From an uncultured Lachnospiraceae bacterium (GTDB taxonomy: Bacteria; Bacillota; Clostridia; Lachnospirales; Lachnospiraceae), in assembly GCA_934351925.1 (NCBI GenBank), contig CAKRJT010000053.1:1-11212 (forward strand): 11,212 bases of DNA, read 5' to 3'. Both the position numbers and the translations under genes were made by a program. The notes beneath the pieces are model-generated. The model saw only the letters and a program-made list of their open reading frames with translations, was not told the origin of the DNA and did not search any database. Below, piece after piece: positions 6,686 to 11,140 of the stretch (its first letter is position 1; each line of letters begins with the position of its first letter).

Positions 6686-6724
6686 CTGCCATCAAAGTAA
6701 TTTTTGAAATTATTTTCACGGCAG
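6686..6724. other. Nested stem-loop between precursor and maturase genes
   Basis: An outer stem CTGCC (6686-6690)/GGCAG (6720-6724) encloses an inner stem AAGTAATTT (6695-6703)/AAATTATTT (6707-6715) with one mismatch, a TTG loop and a symmetric ATCA/TCAC internal loop. There is no U-run. It is a good candidate for an mRNA stability or processing element that lets the precursor be made in excess of the enzyme. Confidence 0.45.
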
Positions 6725-6755
6725 GCAACCTGATTTACCCATGAAATTCCGCTAC

Positions 6756-6786
6756 ATCCGGCCTAATATTGTTTGTCAATCCGGAT
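6756..6786. other. Inverted repeat just past the precursor stop
   Basis: ATCCGG (6756-6761) and CCGGAT (6781-6786) pair around 19 bases that include ATTG...CAAT. On the minus strand it is the first structure after the precursor stop (6812-6814). No U-run follows, so it would at most be a partial terminator or 3' stabiliser. Confidence 0.3.
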
Positions 6787-6811
6787 ATATCTCTTAATAA
6801 TTTTAGGCACC

Positions 6812-7108
6812 CTACTTGTCTGATGCTCCACATGCTGTTCCGCACGCAGCCGGCTTTTTCTCCGGCTTATCTCCTGCTCCGCACGCTGTCCCACATGCCG
6901 CAGGCTTCTCCTCCGGCTTATCTCCTGCTCCACATGCTGTTCCGCATGCTGCTGGCTTCTCCTCCGGCTTATCTCCTGCTCCGCATGCACTTCCGCATGC
7001 TGCCGGCTTCTCCTCCGGCTTATCTCCTGCTCCGCATGCACTTCCACACGCTGTTCCTGCCGGCTGCTCAGCCTTCCTGCTCCATCCGAAAATGTTTGAT
7101 AATGACAT
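6812..7108 (-). CDS. ACGX-repeat ribosomal peptide precursor
   Basis: A 98-residue peptide with a short leader (MSLSNIFGWSRKAEQPAG, 1-18) and a core of ACG[S/T]ACGAGDKPEEKPA units of 17 residues: 20-36, 37-53, 54-70, 71-87, and a partial 88-98 ending ACGASDK. Ten cysteines (21, 25, 38, 42, 55, 59, 72, 76, 89, 93) each sit in A-C-G, paired four residues apart. Cys and Gly are the only obvious modification sites. It matches the ACGX-repeat target peptide type paired with a radical SAM/SPASM enzyme, which is the next gene. Possible products are thioether or carbon-carbon crosslinked peptides, or a metal/redox-binding peptide; none is shown here. AAGGAG 7 bases before 7108 sets the start; the in-frame ATG at 7147 has no such site. 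A divergent HxlR gene lies upstream. The repeat leaves all six frames open, so reverse-strand frames here are artefacts. Confidence 0.88.
   Translation of the reverse strand: MSLSNIFGWSRKAEQPAGTACGSACGAGDKPEEKPAACGSACGAGDKPEEKPAACGTACGAGDKPEEKPAACGTACGAGDKPEKKPAACGTACGASDK
6815..7051 (-). repeat. 51-bp in-frame tandem repeats in the precursor gene
   Basis: Four complete 51-bp units and a 33-bp partial unit encode the 17-residue ACGxACGAGDKPEEKPA module. Units differ mainly at Ser/Thr after the first ACG and at one Glu/Lys (KPEKKPA in unit 4). The near-identity suggests recent unit duplication or contraction by slippage or recombination, so repeat number may vary between strains. Confidence 0.85.
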
Positions 7109-7291
7109 ATTTTTCTCCTTCCCTGGCGACCTGTCATCAATGGACAATGCTAATGAAATATTCCCATTAACAGTCCTGTCATAGACAATCTGTTATAGAC
7201 AATTTTATTAATGATAATTTTCTCATTATCCCGATGACTCAGTGCATCCGTATAAAATTATTTTTCAGGACTATCGCCCTGTTGCAGCTTT

Positions 7292-7320
7292 ATATTAGCA
7301 AGGTGGCTCGGATAAAAAAA
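7292..7320 (-). promoter_or_regulatory. Candidate extended -10 promoter for the peptide locus
   Basis: The minus strand has TGC-TAATAT (7292-7300) as an extended -10, with a poor -35 (TTTTTT, 7315-7320) 17 bases upstream. The transcript would have a leader of about 175 bases before the precursor start. The -35 lies inside the inverted repeat at 7315-7334, which would make the promoter regulable. The weak -35 keeps confidence low. Confidence 0.35.
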
Positions 7321-7334
7321 GTACGCACTTTTTT
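7315..7334. promoter_or_regulatory. Inverted repeat, candidate HxlR operator
   Basis: AAAAAAGT (7315-7322) and ACTTTTTT (7327-7334) are perfect 8-bp arms around ACGC. The repeat lies in the divergent control region between precursor and HxlR genes and overlaps the -35 of the candidate precursor promoter. HxlR dimers commonly bind inverted repeats beside their own gene and a divergent target. Rest of the 7109-7623 gap: AT-rich, with direct copies of ATAGACAAT near 7182-7202, the HxlR promoter, and an inverted repeat at 7444-7463. Confidence 0.5.
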
Positions 7335-7402
7335 GTGGGTTAGTTACATAAAGGTTACCACTCTGCAATAGCTAAGACTCAAATAAAATTGGGGCGTAGC
7401 TC

Positions 7403-7431
7403 TTTACAGATACTTTTTGTTATGTTACACT
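7403..7431 (+). promoter_or_regulatory. Candidate promoter for the HxlR gene
   Basis: TTTACA (7403-7408), a 17-base spacer and TACACT (7426-7431) form a sigma-A-like promoter. The transcript would have a leader of about 185 bases. A separate TATAAT at 7462-7467 lacks a good -35. Confidence 0.4.
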
Positions 7432-7443
7432 CTATTTAAAACT

Positions 7444-7463
7444 TACATTATTTTTTTAATGTA
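7444..7463. promoter_or_regulatory. Perfect inverted repeat near HxlR transcription start
   Basis: TACATTA (7444-7450) and TAATGTA (7457-7463) flank six T residues. It lies just downstream of the predicted HxlR start site and runs into TATAAT. It could be a second operator for autoregulation, or chance symmetry in AT-rich DNA. Confidence 0.35.
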
Positions 7464-7623
7464 TAATAAATCTGCCATGTATGCTGATATTTTATTGGCT
7501 GACGTAGTTTTTTTACATCAATAAATATCAAAAATACTCAATATTATATTTTATTCAAATCAAAAAAGGGACACTACGCACGGATTCAAAAAACTTCGTC
7601 CCCAATGTTTAGGAGGTGCTTTT

Positions 7624-7950
7624 ATGCTGACCAAGGAAGAACTGCCCGAATGTCCGGTAGCGACCACAGTACAGCTCATCGGCAGCAAATGGAAACTGCT
7701 CATTATGAGAAATCTTCTCGAAAGACCATGGAGATTCAATGAACTTAAGAAAAATCTTGAGGGAATAAGCCAGAAGGTTCTCACAGACAGCCTTCGCTCA
7801 ATGGAGGACGACGGCATAATAACGCGTACCGTATACCCTGAGGTTCCGCCGCGCGTGGAGTATGCACTCAGTGAAACCGGCGAATCAATGCGCCCTATCC
7901 TCAATGCGATGTGTGATTGGGGAACTAATTACAAGAAAAGTCTAGAGTAA
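7624..7950 (+). CDS. HxlR-family transcriptional regulator, likely redox-sensing
   Basis: A 108-residue HxlR-type winged-helix protein. Signature segments are CPVATTVQLIGSKWKLLIMR (10-29), the recognition region RFNELKKNLEGISQKVLTDS (37-56) and the wing GIITRTVYPEVPPRVEYALS (64-83). Cys10 sits at the position used for thiol sensing of quinones, diamide or electrophiles in YodB/HypR-type members; Cys97 is the only other cysteine. TAGGAGGTG 8 bases before the ATG sets the start. It is the only intact plus-strand gene here and is divergent from the peptide locus (precursor, SPASM enzyme, nitroreductase remnant, PPOX/ferredoxin). HxlR regulators often control neighbouring nitroreductases and flavoproteins. 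Control of the locus and the signal are inferred, not shown. Confidence 0.9.
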   Translation: MLTKEELPECPVATTVQLIGSKWKLLIMRNLLERPWRFNELKKNLEGISQKVLTDSLRSMEDDGIITRTVYPEVPPRVEYALSETGESMRPILNAMCDWGTNYKKSLE

Positions 7951-7953
7951 AAA

Positions 7954-7978
7954 ATACTGCAAGCATTGCCTGCAGTAT
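7954..7978 (+). other. Hairpin after the HxlR stop
   Basis: ATACTGCA (7954-7961) pairs with TGCAGTAT (7971-7978) around nine bases, four bases past the HxlR stop. No U-run follows directly. It may act with the stem at 7993-8030 in ending HxlR transcripts. Confidence 0.4.
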
Positions 7979-7986
7979 GCAGGGGT

Positions 7987-8031
7987 ATAAAAAATGACTT
8001 ATTTCAACTCTTCTGCTGAAATAAGTCATTT
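7987..8031. terminator. Terminator shared by convergent HxlR and Uma2 genes
   Basis: AATGACTTATTTCA (7993-8006) and TGAAATAAGTCATT (8017-8030) form a perfect 14-bp stem with a 10-base loop. On the minus strand it is followed by a run of T (from the A-run at 7989-7994), 37 bases past the Uma2 stop. On the plus strand the T-run is weaker (TATTATTTAT). It most clearly serves the Uma2 gene and can also end HxlR transcription. Confidence 0.7.
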
Positions 8032-8067
8032 ATTATTTATATGAAATAATGTCGATTACAAACAGTC

Positions 8068-8844
8068 CTATTCCATCCCCTCATCAAGCCACTTAGCAAT
8101 ATTAGAAAAGTCAATCTTAAGGTCGCCATTGTAAATATTCACCGGAACAGGCTGGTCGAATCCATATATAACAGGGTAGACATCACTCTCAAAGTAATAT
8201 ACCAGAATCCTCCTCTGCGTGAAATCCAGTATCCAGTACTCGCGCACACCTGCTTCCATATACTTAAACAGCTTCAACGCAAAATCCCTCTTCTTCGTAG
8301 AAGGCGAAATCACCTCCACAAGGAAATCCGGTGCACCGTATATGCCAAACCTCTTAATCTTATCAGGGTCGCATACGATACCTACATCCGGCTGAACCAT
8401 GGTCCTGTTATCGCAGTCTAATTGTACATCCACCGGTGCGATGAACGGTCTGCAGCTTCCGCCATGCTCCATTATATAATTGGCAATCTGGCGATGAATC
8501 TCCCCGCCGATGGACTGGTGCCCGAAAGTCGGAGAATACATATCGAAAAAATACCCATCAATCAGCTCAACCCTCTGCTCATCCGGCAGTGCATAATAAT
8601 CATCCAGTGTATAACTGCCATTCCTCTCATACCTGCTGCCAGACTTATATGAAGAACTTTCCCTCACCACAGGAATATCCCTGAATAACTGCTCCAGTGC
8701 AAGAATAGTATCATAGCGCGGGCTCTCCGTCTCACCCGAAAAAATCTTCTGGACTGTTCCTAACGGTACACCCGATAAATCCGCAATCTGTGCATAGGTG
8801 TATCCCATTTCCTTCTTCTTGTCTCTCATTTCCTGAATAGTCAT
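8068..8844 (-). CDS. HTH-Uma2 family protein (PD-(D/E)XK nuclease fold)
   Basis: A 258-residue protein with an N-terminal HTH (about 1-58; YTYAQIADLSGVPLGTVQKI) and a Uma2/DUF820 domain (about 76-255). Uma2 features are RVELIDGYFF (91-100), VQPDVGIV (150-157, D153), GAPDFLVEVISPST (170-183, E177) and VREYWILDF (200-208), consistent with a PD-(D/E)XK fold. The family is labelled a putative endonuclease, but substrates are unproven. Three starts are possible. ATG 8844 has GGAG 6 bases upstream and begins where family homology begins. An ATG at 8931 would add 29 residues and lies one base after a leader ORF stop; a Met at 8856 has poor spacing. I prefer 8844. It is monocistronic, with a near-consensus promoter at 9027-9055 and a structured leader. 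Confidence 0.82.
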   Translation of the reverse strand: MTIQEMRDKKKEMGYTYAQIADLSGVPLGTVQKIFSGETESPRYDTILALEQLFRDIPVVRESSSYKSGSRYERNGSYTLDDYYALPDEQRVELIDGYFFDMYSPTFGHQSIGGEIHRQIANYIMEHGGSCRPFIAPVDVQLDCDNRTMVQPDVGIVCDPDKIKRFGIYGAPDFLVEVISPSTKKRDFALKLFKYMEAGVREYWILDFTQRRILVYYFESDVYPVIYGFDQPVPVNIYNGDLKIDFSNIAKWLDEGME

Positions 8845-8857
8845 ATAAATCTCCATT

Positions 8858-8874
8858 CCGCCGCCAAGCGGCGG
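8858..8874 (-). promoter_or_regulatory. GC-rich hairpin just upstream of Uma2 ribosome binding site
   Basis: CCGCCGC (8858-8864) and GCGGCGG (8868-8874) form a perfect 7-bp stem with a 3-base loop. On the mRNA it ends five bases before the GGAG. It is by far the most GC-rich element in an AT-rich leader and could limit ribosome access or influence start choice. Confidence 0.5.
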
Positions 8875-8887
8875 CATAAACAGTAAT

Positions 8888-8910
8888 GAAAAACGCGCTT
8901 TGCGTTTTTC
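8888..8910 (-). promoter_or_regulatory. Terminator-like hairpin in the Uma2 leader
   Basis: GAAAAACGC (8888-8896) and GCGTTTTTC (8902-8910) form a perfect 9-bp stem around five bases. On the minus-strand transcript the GCG is followed by five U, as in a short intrinsic terminator, upstream of the preferred start at 8844. It may be an attenuator. Confidence 0.45.
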
Positions 8911-8912
8911 CT

Positions 8913-8973
8913 GTGTGAAATCGTAATACATCTTAGGCTGTGTCTTTTACTGCCTTAGATGTATCTTTCACAC
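8913..8973 (-). promoter_or_regulatory. Long imperfect hairpin overlapping the leader ORF
   Basis: Outer arms GTGTGAAA (8913-8920) and TTTCACAC (8966-8973) are perfect. Inner arms TACATCTTAGGC (8927-8938) and GCCTTAGATGTA (8952-8963) match at 11 of 12 positions around a 13-base loop. It covers the leader ORF start (8971) and stop (8933), so ribosome movement on the ORF would alter its folding. Confidence 0.55.
8933..8971 (-). CDS. Possible 12-codon leader ORF before the HTH-Uma2 gene
   Basis: A GTG at 8971 is preceded by AAAGGGGGTG about 6 bases upstream, the strongest ribosome binding site in this leader. It opens a frame of 12 residues (MKDTSKAVKDTA) ending at TAA 8933-8935. The next in-line ATG (8931) begins one base after the stop, an arrangement that allows termination-reinitiation into the longer Uma2 frame. 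It overlaps the long hairpin at 8913-8973. I do not recognise the peptide; expression is unproven. Confidence 0.35.
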   Translation of the reverse strand: MKDTSKAVKDTA

Positions 8974-9026
8974 TATGCACCCCCTTTAATGATAGTGATT
9001 ATATAATGCTGCCCTTTCCTATCTAT

Positions 9027-9055
9027 ATAATAGGTGTTTTATTTCCATTTGTCAA
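9027..9055 (-). promoter_or_regulatory. Near-consensus promoter for the HTH-Uma2 gene
   Basis: TTGACA (9050-9055), a 17-base spacer and TATTAT (9027-9032) on the minus strand. Transcription would begin near 9020 and run through the leader ORF and hairpins, giving a leader of about 175 bases. It is the best promoter in the window. The rest of 9056-9146 is AT-rich with no gene seen. Confidence 0.7.
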
Positions 9056-9146
9056 CCGAATTTTAATATATTTATTTCCATTTTGAAGAGTATCTTTCCA
9101 TATTTTAACCGTTTAAGGAAATATCAACGAATTTTCCTATTTATAT

Positions 9147-9178
9147 AAAAAAAGACAATGGGGTCTGACACCACTGTC
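9147..9178 (-). terminator. Intrinsic terminator carrying GGGGTCTGACACC copy 2
   Basis: On the minus strand GACAGTGG pairs with CCATTGTC (one G-T pair) around TGTCAGACC and is followed by seven T (A-run at 9147-9153). It lies directly downstream of the sensor-kinase remnant, and of the DUF1016 gene beyond it. The loop and stem contain the same 13-base GGGGTCTGACACC as 5246-5258. Confidence 0.6.
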
Positions 9179-9180
9179 CC

Positions 9181-9353
9181 AAAGCTGCATACTATTCTGA
9201 AGGTATCGCCTATAATGTCAATGTAAAACTCGCCGCCAAGCGTATGTGTGTAAGCGTCAACGATGACAAGACCAAGGCCGTTTCCTTCGGTGTTGCACGA
9301 TTCGTCGCCGCGTTGTCAAGTATGCCTATACAATCCTGTATACGTACATGGCA
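9181..9353 (-). pseudogene. Remnant of a GHKL sensor histidine kinase
   Basis: Two pieces of a histidine-kinase ATPase domain are readable on the minus strand. From about 9353 one frame gives HVRIQDCIGILDNAATN, the N box. From 9300, in a different frame, comes NTEGNGLGLVIVDAYTHTLG and then a short tail ending near FRIVCSF, the G2 box and C-terminal strand. In intact kinases the two boxes are about 60-70 residues apart. Here they nearly abut and are out of frame, so an internal deletion removed the central lid region. No start, membrane part or histidine box remains. It is followed by its probable original terminator (9147-9178). The rest of 9056-9394 shows no gene. Confidence 0.65.
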
Positions 9354-9394
9354 GCCCCATGAAGACAAATTCAACACTTAGTTAGTATGTAAAT

Positions 9395-10417
9395 TTACTC
9401 TTCAAATATCTTCAATCTCTTTGCAATTTCCTCAGGGTCTGGCAGCATTGCCTTCATATCATCTGGTAATGTATTTCTTAACTTATATGTTGCTACACCT
9501 ATTGGAGAATTAATATTCTTTAATGCATATTCAACATAGGTTTTATCCTTGCTTTTGCAAATAATAATTCCAATTGAAGAATTCTCATCCGGTAATTTTA
9601 CCTGCTCGTCCAATGCCGTCAGATATAACTGCATCTTACCGGCATATTCTGCTTCGAATTCACCGATTTTCAGTTCTATTGCTATCAAACTTCTCAGCCT
9701 TCTATGAAACAATAATAAATCAATATATAAATCTCTGTTCCCTGCCATCAAATGATATTGATTTCCTATATATGTATAATCTCCACCCATTTCTATCAAA
9801 AATGCTCTTATATTATTTACCAACTGCATTTCCAATTCATGTTCAGAATATTCAGGTGACAATTCTGCAAAATCGAATGTATATTCATCTTTTATTGCAA
9901 GCTTAGCCTGTACTCTTTGCTCAACAGGAAGTGATAAATCAAAATTTGTTTGATTTATCAAATATTTTTCATATGTTTGCGCCTCAACAAAATTAGTTAA
10001 AATTCTTTTTGTCCAACCATATCTTTTCGTCATTTGAATGTAAAATTCACGTTGTAAATTATCTTTACATTTTTCCATAATGATAATGTTATTGCTCCAG
10101 CTAATTTCTCGCACCAGTGGTGCGAGTTTTTTAGAATCCCGATACGTCAGATAAAAATTACGCATCCTCCACAAATTTGCTGCCGAATACCCTTTTGCTC
10201 CCGGAAATTCTTTTTGTAATTCTGTTGACAGTACTTGTACAATTGATTTTCCCCAACCCTCTTCTTCCTGTTGCTTATATATCTCTTCTCCTATTTCCCA
10301 ATACAGATTTATAGTCTCAGAATTAATTAATTTCAGAACTTGATACTGCTTTTTATGAATCAATTCCTTTAGACCCTCTAATAGTGGCTCATACCCTTCA
10401 ATTTCCTCATTTTTCAT
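9395..10417 (-). CDS. DUF1016 (YhcG-type) PD-(D/E)XK nuclease-fold protein
   Basis: A 340-residue protein with an N-terminal DUF1016 helical domain (about 1-150; INLYWEIGEEIYKQQ, GYSAANLWRMRNFYLTY, REISWSNNIIIM) and a C-terminal PD-(D/E)XK domain with IDLLLFHRRLRSLIAIELK (232-250), giving D233 and E248-x-K250. The family occurs near restriction-modification and phage-defence genes and is predicted to cut or process nucleic acid; the role is not settled. The start at 10417 has GGAG 6 bases upstream. A longer frame opens with TTG at 10441 inside a palindrome, with no ribosome binding site. The gene is clearly AT-richer than those to its left. It follows a winged-helix gene by 44 bases and is probably co-transcribed with it. 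Confidence 0.85.
   Translation of the reverse strand: MKNEEIEGYEPLLEGLKELIHKKQYQVLKLINSETINLYWEIGEEIYKQQEEEGWGKSIVQVLSTELQKEFPGAKGYSAANLWRMRNFYLTYRDSKKLAPLVREISWSNNIIIMEKCKDNLQREFYIQMTKRYGWTKRILTNFVEAQTYEKYLINQTNFDLSLPVEQRVQAKLAIKDEYTFDFAELSPEYSEHELEMQLVNNIRAFLIEMGGDYTYIGNQYHLMAGNRDLYIDLLLFHRRLRSLIAIELKIGEFEAEYAGKMQLYLTALDEQVKLPDENSSIGIIICKSKDKTYVEYALKNINSPIGVATYKLRNTLPDDMKAMLPDPEEIAKRLKIFEE
10104..10129. repeat. Palindrome copy inside DUF1016 coding sequence
   Basis: CTCGCACCA-G-TGGTGCGAG (10108-10126) is a 9-bp perfect palindrome with one central base. It codes for LAPLVRE (98-104) just before the family motif ISWSN. With flanks, the 26-base segment is identical at 25 positions to 10428-10453. 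Confidence 0.75.
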
Positions 10418-10427
10418 ACAGCTCTCC

Positions 10428-10453
10428 ATTTCTCGCACCAATGGTGCGAGTTT
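10428..10453. repeat. Palindrome copy between winged-helix and DUF1016 genes
   Basis: CTCGCACCA-A-TGGTGCGAG (10432-10450), the same palindrome as in the coding sequence, lies in the 44-base gap, ending 10 bases before the GGAG of the DUF1016 gene. It could be an operator, an mRNA hairpin affecting translation, or the trace of a short duplication. The copies are 324 bases apart, exactly 108 codons. Confidence 0.75.
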
Positions 10454-10461
10454 ATATAATT

Positions 10462-10884
10462 CTATTTACAATCTTTTTTTATATCTTCGATATACATTTT
10501 TAAATCTCGTATCTTTGATATTATTTCAAAATTTTCATGTTCCAATTCTAAAATATTGATTGACCCTATTGACTTTTCTATATCACTTTCTATTTTACAA
10601 AGTATATCATAAACATTTTTCTTAAAAATATTTTCCTTTTTTTCAGATTTGCTCTCATAATTCCTTATAACTGAATTTTCAACTCTTGAATACAAGCCTC
10701 GTTCAATTCTAACAATATCTTTTGTGTCAACCAACTGAGACAAAGCTCCTGATATTTGACTTTTGGTAAAATCTTTATTGCTATGCAGTTCAATATATTT
10801 TGCAAAGTCAGCTGTTGTATATACTCCTTGCGTTTTTATACATTCTTTTATTAACATTTTTATTTCTGCCGTTGATAATTTCAT
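10462..10884 (-). CDS. Small winged-helix protein upstream of DUF1016
   Basis: A 140-residue protein of no family I recognise. Residues 1-68 look like a winged-helix DNA-binding domain (TAEIKMLIKECIKTQGVYTT, DFTKSQISGALSQLV, then DIVRIERGLYSRV as the wing). Residues 85-138 are predicted long, charged helices (ILELEHENFEIISKIRDLKM), possibly coiled coil for dimerisation. AAGGAG 7 bases before the ATG supports the start. It is followed after 44 bases by the DUF1016 gene and shares its high AT content, so the two form a likely transferred operon. By position it could be the pair's regulator, an antitoxin-like partner or a DNA-targeting subunit; nothing in the sequence decides between these. Confidence 0.7.
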   Translation of the reverse strand: MKLSTAEIKMLIKECIKTQGVYTTADFAKYIELHSNKDFTKSQISGALSQLVDTKDIVRIERGLYSRVENSVIRNYESKSEKKENIFKKNVYDILCKIESDIEKSIGSINILELEHENFEIISKIRDLKMYIEDIKKDCK

Positions 10885-11001
10885 GTTTTCTCCTTACACT
10901 CATTAGCTTCATTAGTTTCACCAAAAAAGTTAGTTATATTTGCAATCCGCTTTTTCATTTTCTGTTGCTTCTAAATATTTTATATTTTCATTTTAATATA
11001 T

Positions 11002-11031
11002 AGTATATACTTTTTTTAGTTTCAGTTTCAA
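11002..11031 (-). promoter_or_regulatory. Candidate promoter for the winged-helix/DUF1016 operon
   Basis: TTGAAA (11026-11031), an 18-base spacer and TATACT (11002-11007) on the minus strand. The -10 sits within TATATAGTATATAC, which is self-complementary enough to be an operator. The leader would be about 110 bases. Positions 10885-11070 otherwise hold only AT-rich sequence. Confidence 0.4.
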
Positions 11032-11070
11032 TACCTACTATTTATAATTCAAGTTTTATTTAGATATTGC

Positions 11071-11103
11071 AAAAAGCGGAAGCATCGTTTCCGATACTTC
11101 CGC
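11071..11103 (-). terminator. Intrinsic terminator of the MscS-family gene
   Basis: GCGGAAGCATCG (11076-11087) and CGATACTTCCGC (11092-11103) form a 12-bp stem with one mismatch and a 4-base loop. On the minus strand it is followed by five T (11071-11075). It lies 37 bases past the stop of the channel gene. It also separates that gene from the winged-helix operon. Confidence 0.85.
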
Positions 11104-11140
11104 CATTCATGCTGCCTTCACTTTTTTTAATTACTGCTAA

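Noticed and set aside
6763..7184. Long open frames on both strands in other phases over the precursor gene
   Set aside because: The 51-bp repeat, a multiple of three without stops, keeps all phases open. Only the minus frame starting at 7108 has a good ribosome binding site and a meaningful ACGX sequence.
7560..7904. Minus-strand 114-codon frame over the HxlR gene
   Set aside because: It is a shadow frame; the plus strand has a full HxlR domain and TAGGAGGTG upstream.
8845..8931. Start of the HTH-Uma2 protein at 8931
   Set aside because: The added 29 residues are encoded by hairpin sequences and precede the point where HTH homology begins. It was kept only as a possible coupled start, because its ATG lies one base after the leader ORF stop.
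10418..10441. TTG start at 10441 for the DUF1016 gene
   Set aside because: It falls inside the palindrome and lacks a ribosome binding site, while ATG 10417 has GGAG at good spacing.
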